Assembly: GCF_900129655.1 (NCBI RefSeq)
Contig: NZ_FQWK01000006.1
Coordinates: 186,001-250,000 of the forward strand
Source: Bacteroides clarus YIT 12056
GTDB taxonomy: Bacteria; Bacteroidota; Bacteroidia; Bacteroidales; Bacteroidaceae
Length of the DNA stretch: 64,000 nt
Direction: 5' to 3'
This document shows, piece by piece, positions 19,767 to 28,546 of the stretch (position 1 is its first letter; every line of letters starts with the position of its first letter). The translations under genes were made by a program, and so were the position numbers. The notes under the pieces were generated by a model. It saw only the letters and a program-made list of their open reading frames with translations, was not told the DNA's origin and searched no databases.

Positions 19767-20678
19767 CTAAAAATATCCCTCACGCTTCTTCTGCTCCATA
19801 CTCGCTTCCTGGTCGAAGTCGATAACGCGGGTGGTACGCTCGCTCTTGGTGGTGGTCATCATCTCTTCCACAATCTTCTCGATGGTATCGGCGCCGCTTT
19901 CTACAGCTCCGGTCAGCGGCCAGCAACCCAACGTACGGAAACGCACCATACGCATCTCAATCTTTTCACGGTATTGCTCCGGCAGACGTTCGTCATCAGC
20001 CATAATCAGGTTACCGTCAATCTCTACGCAAGGACGCTCCCTGGCAAAGTACAAAGGTACGATGGGAATATTCTCCAGACGAATATATTGCCAGATATCC
20101 AGCTCCGTCCAGTTGCTCAACGGGAACACGCGGATGCTCTCTCCTTTATGGACACGCGCATTATAGATGTCCCACAACTCGGGGCGCTGGTTCTTCGGAT
20201 CCCACTGATGGAATTTGTCACGGAAAGAGAAGATACGTTCCTTCGCACGCGACTTCTCCTCGTCACGACGGGCGCCGCCGAAAGCCGCATCGAATTTATA
20301 CTTATCCAACGCATGCAGCAGGGCTTGCGTCTTCATCAAGTCGGTATGTACCTTACTGCCATGCGTAAAAGGCCCTACACCGGCTTCGAAAGCTTCCGTA
20401 TTACTCTCTACAATCAGGTTCCAGCCATATTTCCTGGCATACTCGTCACGGAATTGAATCATCTCCTTGAACTTCCACTTGGAGTCGATATGCATCAACG
20501 GGAAAGGAACTTTACCCGGAGCAAAAGCCTTTTCAGCCAGACGTACCATAACCGATGAGTCCTTACCGATACTATACAGCATCACCGGATTCTCAAATTC
20601 CGCAGCCACTTCGCGGATAATATGAATAGACTCTGCTTCGAGTTCTTTCAAATGGCTCAGTTTATATTCTTCTTTCAT
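19767..20678 (-). CDS. cysD: Sulfate adenylyltransferase subunit 2
   Basis: Catalytic ATP-pyrophosphatase subunit that forms APS. 303 residues, usual length. PP-loop [20 protein letters not shown] (residues about 34-53), then [20 protein letters not shown] and [21 protein letters not shown]-terminal [20 protein letters not shown]. It sits 6 bases after cysC and before cysN. Confidence 0.96.
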   Translation of the reverse strand: MKEEYKLSHLKELEAESIHIIREVAAEFENPVMLYSIGKDSSVMVRLAEKAFAPGKVPFPLMHIDSKWKFKEMIQFRDEYARKYGWNLIVESNTEAFEAGVGPFTHGSKVHTDLMKTQALLHALDKYKFDAAFGGARRDEEKSRAKERIFSFRDKFHQWDPKNQRPELWDIYNARVHKGESIRVFPLSNWTELDIWQYIRLENIPIVPLYFARERPCVEIDGNLIMADDERLPEQYREKIEMRMVRFRTLGCWPLTGAVESGADTIEKIVEEMMTTTKSERTTRVIDFDQEASMEQKKREGYF

Positions 20679-20684
20679 TATATA

Positions 20685-21293
20685 TTATTTCTTCTGAATT
20701 CTCGGTAAAATTAATTCCAGTAACTTATTGACGGATTCTTCCAGGCTCAATGCGGATGTATCCAGCGTCAACGCCGGATGCGCGGGAGCCTCGAAGGGGG
20801 CGGAAATACCCGTGAAGTTCTTAATCTCGCCGCGGCGCGCCTTTGCATACAGGCCTTTCACATCCCTGCGTTCGCATTCCTCAATGGGCGTGCTGACGTA
20901 CACTTCCAGAAAATCATCCTTTCCGATAATATTCGCCGCCATTTCACGGATGTCGTTGCTGGGGCTGATAAAAGCCGCAATCGTTATAATGCCCGTATCT
21001 ACAAACAGCTTGGACACTTCGGCTATACGGCGGATATTCTCTATACGGTCGGCTTCCGTAAATCCCAAATTGTTATTGATACCGCTGCGGATGTTGTCTC
21101 CGTCCAAAATACGGCAAAGCAATCCGCGTTTATGCAACTCACGCTCCAAAGCGATGGCTATCGTACTCTTGCCCGAACCGCTCAGTCCGGTAAACCAAAT
21201 CATCACGCTGCGCTGCTTCAAGAGTTCTTCCTTGTCCTCGCGTGCCAGCATACGGTCGAAGATAGGATAAATATTATTGTTATTGTCAGTCAT
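20685..21293 (-). CDS. cysC: Adenylylsulfate (APS) kinase
   Basis: Phosphorylates APS to PAPS, the universal sulfate donor. 202 residues. P-loop MIWFTGLSGSGKSTIAIALE near residues 31-50, then LDGDNIRSGINNNLGFTEAD and the lid region VKGLYAKARRGEIKNFTG. It sits between the permease (7 bases) and cysD (6 bases). No PAPS reductase or sulfite reductase follows, so PAPS seems destined for sulfation and not for cysteine synthesis. Confidence 0.95.
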   Translation of the reverse strand: MTDNNNNIYPIFDRMLAREDKEELLKQRSVMIWFTGLSGSGKSTIAIALERELHKRGLLCRILDGDNIRSGINNNLGFTEADRIENIRRIAEVSKLFVDTGIITIAAFISPSNDIREMAANIIGKDDFLEVYVSTPIEECERRDVKGLYAKARRGEIKNFTGISAPFEAPAHPALTLDTSALSLEESVNKLLELILPRIQKK

Positions 21294-21300
21294 AATTCAA

Positions 21301-22854
21301 TTAAAACGGCCAAATTAAGGGAATGAGAAAGATGGATATAAGGAAAGTGATAATGTTCAGCGGAAGTCCGATACGGACAAAATCCGTGAACTTATAATTA
21401 CCGATACCCTGTACTATCAAATTGGTCTGATAACCGATAGGCGTCGAGAAGCTTGCCGATGCAGCCATACAGATAACCACGAAGAAAGGCATCGGGCTTA
21501 CTCCCAGCTGTGACGAGATGGAAAGAGCCAACGGGAAAGCAAGCGCGGCGGCGGCATTATTCGTTATCAACTCGGTAAACAGGTTCGTAATGATGAATAC
21601 GGCGGCCAGCAGCACCTGAGGGCCGTAATGCTCCGTCAGGCCGATGATGTACTTAGCCACAGCGTCCGCCACACCGGAATTTACCATAGCTTTGCTGATA
21701 GCAAAAGCGCAGGCAATCGTTATCAGGATATCCCATGATATATATTTGGTGTATTTACGGGCCGGGAAGATTTTCGTCCACGCCATTATAATGGTCGTAA
21801 CGGACACGAAGAAGAACATATCCAGCTTAATATCCGGAAAAGCCTCTTTCACCGCAGGCAGTTCGCCCACCGTAGCTCCCGTAATCATCAGAATCAGCAA
21901 AGCGAGCGCAAACCAGCGTTTGCCCTTGCTCGCAACAGGTTCCGTATCCTTGCCGTTGGCAAGCATCACGAAGACGGAAGACTCTCCCCAGGTCTGCACA
22001 AAGGAATCGTCAGCCATGACAACCACCGTATCGCCTTCCCTAAAATATTCATTTTCCAAATCCTGCGTATAACTCTGACCGTTACGCTTTATCTCTTTCA
22101 CTTCAGCGCCATAATGGCGTTTAAAGTTGAAATCTTTCAACTTCTTGTTAATACCCGGGAAGCGAGGTCCCAAAACGGCCTCTACCCGATGCAGGTCGCT
22201 ATGTTCTTCCGGCTCGTCATCTAGTTTCACCGCATCTTTACGAACATCCGGCAATAACCTGGAAGAGAACAGAAACAAATAGACAATACCGGCTACCGCA
22301 ATAAAAATCCCCACTTTTCCAAGCTCAAACATCGTAAATCCCTCATAACCGGCTTCCAGTATCATGCCATGCACGACCAAGTTTGTGGAAGTCCCGATCA
22401 ACGTACAGATACCGCCCAAAATCGTTACATACGAAAGAGGAATCAGGAATTTGGTAGCCGGAAGCTTTACCGACTCGGCCCAACGCTTTATAATCGGAGC
22501 AAAAATTACAACGACAGGAGTATTGTTCAGAAAAGCCGAGATAAAGGAGATTGTCGGCAACATGCGGAGTTGCGCCTTGAAAACGGTGGTTTTACCTTGC
22601 GGAAGCAGTTTCTTGATAAGTTGTCCCAATGCACCGGACTGGCGAATACCCTCGCTGACCAGAAAAAGCATGGCTACCGTAATCATGCCCTTATTGCTAA
22701 ATCCTTCCAGCATCTCTTTAGGTGTCAGGATTCCTGCGCAAAGGAACAATACCACCACCGAGAAAAGCACCATTCCCGGACGCATCTTGTCCAGAATCAA
22801 GGCTATCACCATGCCCAGCAGCGCTAAAAGCACAAATATGATTTCAAACGTCAT
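21301..22854 (-). CDS. SLC13/DASS-family permease with TrkA-C domain, likely sulfate uptake
   Basis: Inner-membrane transporter, 517 residues, with about 11-12 hydrophobic segments. A cytoplasmic TrkA-C (RCK) domain sits in the middle (residues about 220-285, EYFREGDTVVVMADDSFVQT). Transport motifs include SAFLNNTPVVVIFAPI near residue 110 and ITNNAAAALAFPLALSIS near residue 430. Many relatives carry two TrkA-C copies; I see one. Placement between cysQ (16 bases) and cysC (7 bases) points to sulfate as substrate, though the family also carries dicarboxylates. Confidence 0.88.
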   Translation of the reverse strand: MTFEIIFVLLALLGMVIALILDKMRPGMVLFSVVVLFLCAGILTPKEMLEGFSNKGMITVAMLFLVSEGIRQSGALGQLIKKLLPQGKTTVFKAQLRMLPTISFISAFLNNTPVVVIFAPIIKRWAESVKLPATKFLIPLSYVTILGGICTLIGTSTNLVVHGMILEAGYEGFTMFELGKVGIFIAVAGIVYLFLFSSRLLPDVRKDAVKLDDEPEEHSDLHRVEAVLGPRFPGINKKLKDFNFKRHYGAEVKEIKRNGQSYTQDLENEYFREGDTVVVMADDSFVQTWGESSVFVMLANGKDTEPVASKGKRWFALALLILMITGATVGELPAVKEAFPDIKLDMFFFVSVTTIIMAWTKIFPARKYTKYISWDILITIACAFAISKAMVNSGVADAVAKYIIGLTEHYGPQVLLAAVFIITNLFTELITNNAAAALAFPLALSISSQLGVSPMPFFVVICMAASASFSTPIGYQTNLIVQGIGNYKFTDFVRIGLPLNIITFLISIFLIPLIWPF

Positions 22855-22870
22855 ATATACGAGTCGTTAT

Positions 22871-23686
22871 TTAATTACGCCCGGGCTCTACTATAAACCA
22901 GGGGTTCAACAAATCTTCTTTATTATACCGCAACGGTTCTTCTTTTCCGGCTTGATACACTTCCATCCCTGCGGCACGTGCAATGGCATGCCCCGCCGCC
23001 GTATCCCACTCCATTGTCGGAGCAAAACGGGGGTATACATCCGCTTTGCCTTCCGCCACCAAGCATATTTTAATGGAGCTTCCGCTGGAAATCAATTCCA
23101 CATCCGAATGACAACGCTTCATCTCTTCAATGTAGTCTTCAGTCTCGGGAGACAGATGTGAACGTGATGCCACAATCACAAATTTATCGCGGCTATCCTT
23201 TATCGGCAAACGAACGGCTTTCGCCGTTAATTCTTCCAGCGACGCCCCGCCGCGGGCTGTTACATCCGAAAGCTTGTAAGCGCCCAAAGTCTCTTCGGCA
23301 AAATAAAGCTCTTTCTTTACCGGAAGATATATAATTCCCATTACCGGAACGGAATTACGTACCAAAGCGATATTGACGGTAAACTCGCCATTCCGCTTGA
23401 TAAACTCTTTCGTACCGTCCAGAGGGTCTACAATCCACAAAGTCGTCCATGCGCATCGTTCCGTATAGGGCAAATGTTTTCCCTCTTCGCTCAATAACGG
23501 ATAAGGTGTATTCTGCAGATAACCGGCAATAGTCGCGTGCGCTTTTTTATCAGCAATCGTCAAAGGGGAATTATCCGCTTTCTTTTCTATTTGAAAATCT
23601 GATGCCGGATCGTTATAAATAGAGAGGATATCTTTGCCGGCACAGAGTGCTGCATCAATCGCGTCAAGTATATATTGTCGTTCCAT
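22871..23686 (-). CDS. cysQ: 3'(2'),5'-bisphosphate nucleotidase CysQ
   Basis: Hydrolyses PAP, the by-product left when a sulfotransferase uses PAPS, and so relieves product inhibition. 271 residues of the inositol-monophosphatase fold. Metal-binding motifs: PYPLLSEEGKHLPY (residues about 77-90), WIVDPLDGTKEFIKRNGEF, and the C-terminal MEWDTAAGHAIARAAGM. First gene of the sulfation operon, before the permease. Confidence 0.95.
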   Translation of the reverse strand: MERQYILDAIDAALCAGKDILSIYNDPASDFQIEKKADNSPLTIADKKAHATIAGYLQNTPYPLLSEEGKHLPYTERCAWTTLWIVDPLDGTKEFIKRNGEFTVNIALVRNSVPVMGIIYLPVKKELYFAEETLGAYKLSDVTARGGASLEELTAKAVRLPIKDSRDKFVIVASRSHLSPETEDYIEEMKRCHSDVELISSGSSIKICLVAEGKADVYPRFAPTMEWDTAAGHAIARAAGMEVYQAGKEEPLRYNKEDLLNPWFIVEPGRN

Positions 23687-23712
23687 ATTGTATTCTAAAA
23701 ATATACAAGGTG

Positions 23713-23720
23713 CAAAATTA
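23713..23720 (-). promoter_or_regulatory. Promoter -7 box for the sulfation operon
   Basis: The minus strand reads TAATTTTG (TAnnTTTG), 27 bases before cysQ. A TTTG lies only 16 bases further up, closer than usual. Confidence 0.45.
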
Positions 23721-23847
23721 AAAACTTTTTTACCGCCAAAAGTTTTTAATTTTGTTTTATAACTTCTTTTAAACGAAAAAGAGATATTTATAAGTACTTT
23801 TCACAATCACTAAAAATAGAGTTTTCATAATCATTTCCAACAGATTA

Positions 23848-23878
23848 TGAAAAAGGCAGTAACTTCCCAGTTACCGCC
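23848..23878 (-). terminator. Terminator after the SPOR lipoprotein gene
   Basis: On the minus strand a 10-bp stem GGCGGTAACT / AGTTACTGCC with loop GGGA is followed by a T-run. It separates the lipoprotein genes from the sulfation operon. Confidence 0.8.
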
Positions 23879-23934
23879 CTATCTTGAAAGGAGGGAAATA
23901 CCCCTTTCTTATGAATTACCAAAAAGAATTCAAA

Positions 23935-24438
23935 TTAATTAATGCGATACAGCAGCCAAGCACCTTGGAAATCCTGACGGTTAGGGTATTTAGCCTTGAA
24001 AGCGTCACGGGCGCTGGCAGCAGAATTTCTGTCTGCGTATGTGCTTACAATCACGCGATACATGGCAGCATCCGCATTAAATGCAATGACCGCATTATAA
24101 CCTTCCTTATCCAAGAAGTTTTTCAGGTTCTCCGCATTGGCTTTCACGCCGAAGCTACCGCATACCACACTATAATCTTTCAGTCCGTCAACACCTGACA
24201 CTACCGTCACCTTTTCCTGACGTATCGTACCCACAGGTGCACTTTCCACCACTTTAGCTTCTACCGGAGCGCTAACTACAGGAGCAACTTCCTCTACCGG
24301 CGCGGTAGTCTGCGGCTCCGCCAGTTCCTGCTGTTTAGCCTTTTCGTATGCTTTCTTGTAAGCGCTTTCACTTGATTTACAAGAAGAGAATGCCAGTACC
24401 ATACATACTCCCATTCCTAACACTGCCAATTTTTTCAT
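23935..24438 (-). CDS. SPOR-domain lipoprotein
   Basis: 167 residues. Lipoprotein signal with lipobox FSSC (MVLAFSSCKSSESAYKKA), a short charged helix, a proline/valine/alanine-rich linker, then a SPOR domain from about residue 85 (YSVVCGSFGVKANAENLKNF ... GYNAVIAFNADAAMYRVIVS). SPOR domains bind denuded glycan strands at the division septum, so a division-site envelope role is likely. It is followed by a strong terminator. Confidence 0.88.
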   Translation of the reverse strand: MKKLAVLGMGVCMVLAFSSCKSSESAYKKAYEKAKQQELAEPQTTAPVEEVAPVVSAPVEAKVVESAPVGTIRQEKVTVVSGVDGLKDYSVVCGSFGVKANAENLKNFLDKEGYNAVIAFNADAAMYRVIVSTYADRNSAASARDAFKAKYPNRQDFQGAWLLYRIN

Positions 24439-24487
24439 CTTTTCTTTTTATTTTTTGTTAGTAACTATGTCTATTCTCAAATTACAC

Positions 24488-24940
24488 TCAATATTTACGA
24501 AAAACGTATTTCATTCCTTCATAGTTCAATCGCATCTTCTTATTCGTCAGCTCTTCCACCTTGAACGTCCTCTCACCGGTGTCTCCCCAGCCAAAGAATT
24601 TCTTATAACTTGCCGAATTCACCAACTCTTCATGCGCAGCCTCGTTTCCGGAACTGTTATCCGGCCACAAAGTTATAGAAATTTCATCATCTTTCAACTT
24701 ATAATAACCATAAAAAGATTCATAGCTTCCACTTTCATTCATACAATACGCCAGAAAGCTGCCTTTTTGAAAACCATAAAAGATACTGTCCACTTTCTGC
24801 ACTTCACCATCGGGATACTGATATTCGCGTAACTGCCATTTTCCTACCCAGTCGGAACCGCCGTCATTCATACAAGACGCCAATCCCAGCACCGCACACA
24901 TCAAAAGCAAAAGTATTGTCCCGTTCAGCATTTTTTTCAT
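24488..24940 (-). CDS. Lipocalin-like small lipoprotein
   Basis: 150 residues with a lipoprotein signal (lipobox GLASC, Cys at about residue 23). The mature part starts DWVGKWQLREYQYPDGEVQK and continues with alternating beta strands, resembling the lipocalin-like/DUF families of Bacteroides lipoproteins (W-x-G-x-W near the start, charged beta hairpins). Ligand and function are unknown. It lies 49 bases before the SPOR gene on the same strand and may be co-transcribed with it. Confidence 0.75.
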   Translation of the reverse strand: MKKMLNGTILLLLMCAVLGLASCMNDGGSDWVGKWQLREYQYPDGEVQKVDSIFYGFQKGSFLAYCMNESGSYESFYGYYKLKDDEISITLWPDNSSGNEAAHEELVNSASYKKFFGWGDTGERTFKVEELTNKKMRLNYEGMKYVFRKY

Positions 24941-25140
24941 ATATCTCTTTTTTATTTAGAAAGCAAAAGTACGCCGAACCGCTTATCTTATGACCTCTAA
25001 TGCCGTTAAATATAATTAAAATGTATGTTTTGTCGTTTTTCATGGTACAGATTTCTAAAAAACAAGAATCCATGAACAATCATTCAAAATATTTTGTTAG
25101 CTTTGTCATATCAGACCTAATAAAAGAAAGGAGTATTATT

Positions 25141-25350
25141 ATGAAAGGATTAAATGTTTTAGCAGCTTTTTTGGGTGGTGCAGCGGTAGGTGCAGCCATC
25201 GGTATTTTGTTTGCCCCGGAAAAAGGTGAAGATACGCGTCACAAGATTGCGGAAATTCTCCGCAAGAAAGGCATCCGGTTGAACCGTAATGAAATGGAAA
25301 ACCTCGTTGATGAGATTGCCGCAGAAATTAAAGGCGAAGCAAACGACTGA
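25141..25350 (+). CDS. YtxH-family small membrane protein
   Basis: 69 residues, start chosen at ATG 25141 because homology begins MKGLNVLAAFLGGAAVGAAI; an in-frame upstream start at 25000 would add 47 unlikely residues. AAAGGAG-like sequence precedes the ATG. One glycine/alanine-rich membrane segment (residues about 4-24) is followed by LFAPEKGEDTRHKI, the YtxH signature, and a charged amphipathic tail. Members are often stress or envelope associated. First of three closely spaced genes with 25380 and 25749. Confidence 0.85.
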   Translation: MKGLNVLAAFLGGAAVGAAIGILFAPEKGEDTRHKIAEILRKKGIRLNRNEMENLVDEIAAEIKGEAND

Positions 25351-25379
25351 TTCAAACCACATTTCAAAACAAAGCCACT

Positions 25380-25742
25380 ATGTTCGCAGACGACAACAGC
25401 ATTGAGAATATCCAGCAGTTATTTTTCGATTTCAAGAAATATCTGAAACTACAAAAGAAATATACCCAACTGGAAGTAGCGGAGAAATTAACCATATTAC
25501 TCTCAACGCTCATACTCGTATTGTTGGTCGTCATTCTCGGCATGGTGGCTTTGTTCTATCTCTCCTTCACCCTGGCCTATATATTAGACCCCATAGTAGG
25601 CGGATTAATGGTAAGTTTCGCCATGATAAGTTGTTTCCACATCTTATTGATTGTGCTAATCGTTGTATTCCGCAAGAAAATCATTATTAATCCAATGACC
25701 AAATTCATTGCAGGATTATTCATAGATAACAATAAGAACTAA
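25380..25742 (+). CDS. Phage holin-like membrane protein (Phage_holin_3_6 / DUF1469 family)
   Basis: 120 residues: an N-terminal amphipathic helix (LFFDFKKYLKLQKKYTQLEV), two strong membrane segments (about residues 40-65 and 73-98) and a short basic tail. This is the layout of the actinobacterial/Bacteroides Phage_holin_3_6 family; despite the name these are housekeeping membrane proteins often next to YtxH genes. It follows the YtxH gene by 29 bases. No phage genes are nearby. Confidence 0.8.
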   Translation: MFADDNSIENIQQLFFDFKKYLKLQKKYTQLEVAEKLTILLSTLILVLLVVILGMVALFYLSFTLAYILDPIVGGLMVSFAMISCFHILLIVLIVVFRKKIIINPMTKFIAGLFIDNNKN

Positions 25743-25748
25743 AATATC

Positions 25749-26009
25749 ATGAATATGAATGATACCGTCCAAACAGAGATTCTCACACTGGAAGACCTTC
25801 AGCAACAAAAGGCCGAAGCATTAGAGGAATTGCGCGCCCAACAGCAAATTATGGCCGATACCGCCCGGAACCTGTTTGCTCCGATTGCTCCCGCTGCGGA
25901 CAAAGGAACAGCTATCATGCGTGCGTTTAATACCGGCATGGCCGTATTCGACGGAGTTATGCTTGGAGTAAAGCTGATGAGAAAAGTCAGAAAAATATTC
26001 AGACGCTGA
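25749..26009 (+). CDS. Small conserved protein of the YtxH/holin-like cluster
   Basis: 86 residues, starting 6 bases after the holin-like gene (ATG 25749, or 25755 in frame). The N-terminal half is a charged alpha-helix with heptad character (LTLEDLQQQKAEALEELRAQ). The C-terminal half is mildly hydrophobic and ends in a strongly basic tail (KLMRKVRKIFRR), suggesting membrane-surface attachment. I do not recognise a named domain. Function is probably shared with the two upstream membrane proteins. Confidence 0.75.
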   Translation: MNMNDTVQTEILTLEDLQQQKAEALEELRAQQQIMADTARNLFAPIAPAADKGTAIMRAFNTGMAVFDGVMLGVKLMRKVRKIFRR

Positions 26010-26120
26010 AAATCAACCGGCCTATAAAATTATAAATGAGGATGCTCAAAACTCTGCCTGACATATCATGTCTGTCATTCAAAGTCTTAACGCACCCCCA
26101 TTTTCATTATCAGGTGGACT

Positions 26121-26222
26121 TTATATAGCCATCACTTGCCCGCCAATCACGCCTGCAATGGCACTTGCCACCGCAATAATCACTTTCAGAATCTTATCCC
26201 AAACCGATACTTTGATACTCAT
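26121..26222 (-). CDS. Smalltalk-family peptide
   Basis: A 33-residue reading frame: it begins MSIKVSVWDKILKVIIAVAS and ends GVIGGQVMAI. One hydrophobic, alanine/glycine-rich helix follows a short amphipathic start (WDKILK). Size, sequence and position directly after an HU-type gene match the Bacteroidetes smalltalk proteins. It lies 67 bases downstream of that gene. Role unknown; probably membrane associated. Confidence 0.8.
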   Translation of the reverse strand: MSIKVSVWDKILKVIIAVASAIAGVIGGQVMAI

Positions 26223-26289
26223 TGTCTTTTGATTTTAATTATTACTTTATCTTTCATCGCAAATCGTAATTTATAAACCACAACTTGGC

Positions 26290-26778
26290 TTATCCTAACG
26301 GATTTTCCTCTTCTCCGCTATCCGGGCCGCCATTACCATTACCGGAAGAATTATCATCGGCGGTTGTGCCTTTCCACTTCTCAAACTCCACTCCCTGTAT
26401 CAATGCACGAGTAGTGCCAATAGCAGCCGGACGCGTATATTCCGGAGTAAACTGACAACGTAACGCCGTCACCTGATTCGGATTCACATCTTCCGCTTTC
26501 TCCGTTCCCTTACCACGTGTACGGGCTTTCATCGTAAATGTACCCAAACCGTTCAAACGTACCGTACGGCTATTCAGCAGGTGCATCCGCATTGTCGACA
26601 TCAAATTACGGATTACATTCTGTACATCACCCGGCGTCAGTGAGGACTTCTCGGCAATACTTTCCGCCAGCGACTGCGTATCCACCGCTTTTCCCACTTT
26701 TTTTAAACTCAAGTGCCATGTTTTAATACCGGCTTTCGTCGCCAATTGCGACTGTCTTGCATAATAAAATAGAGGCAT
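26290..26778 (-). CDS. HU-family DNA-binding protein with C-terminal tail
   Basis: 162 residues, longer than classical HU (90). Residues about 1-130 have the HU-like fold as modified in Bacteroides (GKAVDTQSLAESIAEKSSLT; GDVQNVIRNLMSTMRMHLLN; VRLNGLGTFTMKARTRGKGT). The C-terminus is a low-complexity tail rich in Gly, Asn, Asp and Ser that ends EENPLG. It probably bends DNA or shapes the nucleoid. It is followed by the smalltalk peptide gene, a pairing common in Bacteroides. Confidence 0.9.
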   Translation of the reverse strand: MPLFYYARQSQLATKAGIKTWHLSLKKVGKAVDTQSLAESIAEKSSLTPGDVQNVIRNLMSTMRMHLLNSRTVRLNGLGTFTMKARTRGKGTEKAEDVNPNQVTALRCQFTPEYTRPAAIGTTRALIQGVEFEKWKGTTADDNSSGNGNGGPDSGEEENPLG

Positions 26779-26963
26779 ACTATCTCTCCTTTACATTTTA
26801 AATTAAACTTCATTTTAATTCTTGTTTCGTTGATCAACAGTGCAAAGGTGATGATATATACGTGTATAAACAAAGAAAACAGCCTATGCAGGACTGTTTT
26901 CTGAGAATGATTTATAATACGTTCATTTTCTTATGGTTATATCTTTTCGATTTTACAGTTCAT

Positions 26964-28163
26964 CTAATACACCATTCCCACTATCCACAAAGGTAACTTC
27001 TTCCCCGTAGCAAATTCTATATTATCGGCAAGAATAAAGGAATCCGGCAGATCGGCTATTTGCTTAAAAGTCTTATCCGCTCCACCCACCTCGAAAATAT
27101 ATTTATGGTCGACTACAAAGTCCCCCTGCGCCTTTCCATACTCCACCTCATGGTTTACGGACAATTGATTCACCGCAAACGTCTCCCGTACCGTACCAAT
27201 CTGCACCGGTGCCGAAGCTACAGCATAAAGCAAGTTCGGATTCTGGAGATATATTTTATCCGGTTTTTGCATTTTCTTGACAGAAGTCAAATCAGAATAC
27301 AACAGTGTAAGTAACTCCGCCCTATTCAAATTTTGCAGATAAGTGATAACTGAATTCCGGGTCAGCCCTATCATGCCTGCCAATTTCGTAATATCCACCT
27401 CATAAGGCACGGACGATGCAAGTACACCCAGCAAAGCTTTCAGCTTCCTTATATATGCAGGATCCACACCACATAACAGAGGCATCTCTTGTTCAAGAAT
27501 GAAATTCACCACATTCTCAATGTTCATGTAATAATCCTCGCGATTGCCGGTAAAGAAAGGATAATATCCCTCATGCAGATATTCATTGAACATTTGCACC
27601 GGCCGGCATTGTGCATTCACATCCTGACAGATACTTCCGGCATTCTCCAGCACTTCCGGCAACGTCATCACCGGAAAGCGGATATTCTTATAAAACATCA
27701 GGTATTCGCGGAATGACAATCCGTACATGTTATATGCCAGACATCTTCTTGAAAGGTCTGCATCGGCATTCAATATGTTGAGTAGCGACGAGCCGCTAAA
27801 CACCACCTGCAGCGACGGGTACAAATCATAGATTTCTTTCATCTCCTTGCTCCAAGTGGGATATTTATGCACCTCATCCAAAAACAAATGCTTACCGCCT
27901 TGAAGATAAAACTTTTCCGCTAACTCCAATAGTGTATGATTACTGAAATAAATACTATCAAGTGTACAGTAAAGTGCTATTCGGCTTCCCGGCGGATAGT
28001 TTAGTTTGATATATTGCAACATCAGTGTTGTTTTTCCCACACCGCGAGAACCCCGAATGGCAATCAGACGATTATTCCAATGAATCTTATTCATCAATTC
28101 TCTTATAATATCGGTGCTTGTCTGCACCAACATTCTTTCTTGTTTTAAAAACAGACTATCCAT
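26964..28163 (-). CDS. AAA-family ATPase (AAA_14 / DUF4143-like)
   Basis: 399 residues. Walker A RGSRGVGKTTLMLQYIKLNY near residues 37-56; Walker B KHLFLDEVHKYPTWSKEMKE near residues 90-109; sensor VVFSGSSLL. The C-terminal half holds a winged-helix-like segment (ITKLAGMIGLTRNSVITYLQ) and a restriction-endonuclease-like end (DFVVDHKYIFEVGGADKTFK), the usual plan of this family. These proteins are widespread in Bacteroides with no settled function. It stands alone between the HU gene and the end of the capsule locus. Confidence 0.85.
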   Translation of the reverse strand: MDSLFLKQERMLVQTSTDIIRELMNKIHWNNRLIAIRGSRGVGKTTLMLQYIKLNYPPGSRIALYCTLDSIYFSNHTLLELAEKFYLQGGKHLFLDEVHKYPTWSKEMKEIYDLYPSLQVVFSGSSLLNILNADADLSRRCLAYNMYGLSFREYLMFYKNIRFPVMTLPEVLENAGSICQDVNAQCRPVQMFNEYLHEGYYPFFTGNREDYYMNIENVVNFILEQEMPLLCGVDPAYIRKLKALLGVLASSVPYEVDITKLAGMIGLTRNSVITYLQNLNRAELLTLLYSDLTSVKKMQKPDKIYLQNPNLLYAVASAPVQIGTVRETFAVNQLSVNHEVEYGKAQGDFVVDHKYIFEVGGADKTFKQIADLPDSFILADNIEFATGKKLPLWIVGMVY

Positions 28164-28236
28164 AACTGAAATTGATTTTGTTACAAATATAGCAATTTGT
28201 TTAGAGCAGAAAGCAAAACACCGTAAAATTCATACC

Positions 28237-28275
28237 ACAAAAACAGCCGAAATCACTTTAAAAGTAATTCCGGCT
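28237..28275 (-). terminator. Terminator of the capsule operon
   Basis: On the minus strand a 15-bp stem (28261-28275 with 28245-28259, outer pairs AGCCG/CGGCT) is followed by TGTTTTTG. It lies 36 bases past the stop of the 28311 gene, placing that gene in the capsule transcript. Confidence 0.75.
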
Positions 28276-28310
28276 GCGCCTAAAACAAAGTAACCGCTGT
28301 TACCTGTCGT

Positions 28311-28532
28311 TTATTCAACTTTCTTTTTACGAACTATCAATGGAGCCCCCAGTTCTTCACGCTCTACCACTTCAAGAAAACCATTTTGTTCTAGTTCGAA
28401 CAAGGCAGGATATACGCGTAATTTGTCAGCATTAGAATTCTTCAAAATAGAGTCAACCTCAATAGCATCAGAAAAAGAATTGATATAATCTATGATTTTC
28501 TGCGTGTCAATAGCTTTGTAATTATCATTCAT
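28311..28532 (-). CDS. Small hypothetical protein at the end of the capsule operon
   Basis: 73 residues, starting 15 bases after the last glycosyltransferase stop. It begins MNDNYKAIDTQKIIDYINSF, is mostly helical, and ends in a basic hairpin (GAPLIVRKKKVE). The order of helices followed by a beta wing (VYPALFELEQNGFLEVVERE) suggests a small winged-helix fold, so a regulatory or structural role is possible. I do not recognise a named family. It is followed directly by the operon terminator. Confidence 0.65.
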   Translation of the reverse strand: MNDNYKAIDTQKIIDYINSFSDAIEVDSILKNSNADKLRVYPALFELEQNGFLEVVEREELGAPLIVRKKKVE

Positions 28533-28546
28533 ACAGTAAGTAATTT

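Noticed and set aside
25380..25742. Prophage suspected from the holin-like gene
   Set aside because: No capsid, tail, integrase or lysis genes nearby; the family is common in chromosomes beside YtxH genes.
26964..28163. AAA ATPase considered as a phage-defence gene
   Set aside because: It stands alone with no partner nuclease or effector beside it, and the AAA_14 family is too widespread to infer defence.
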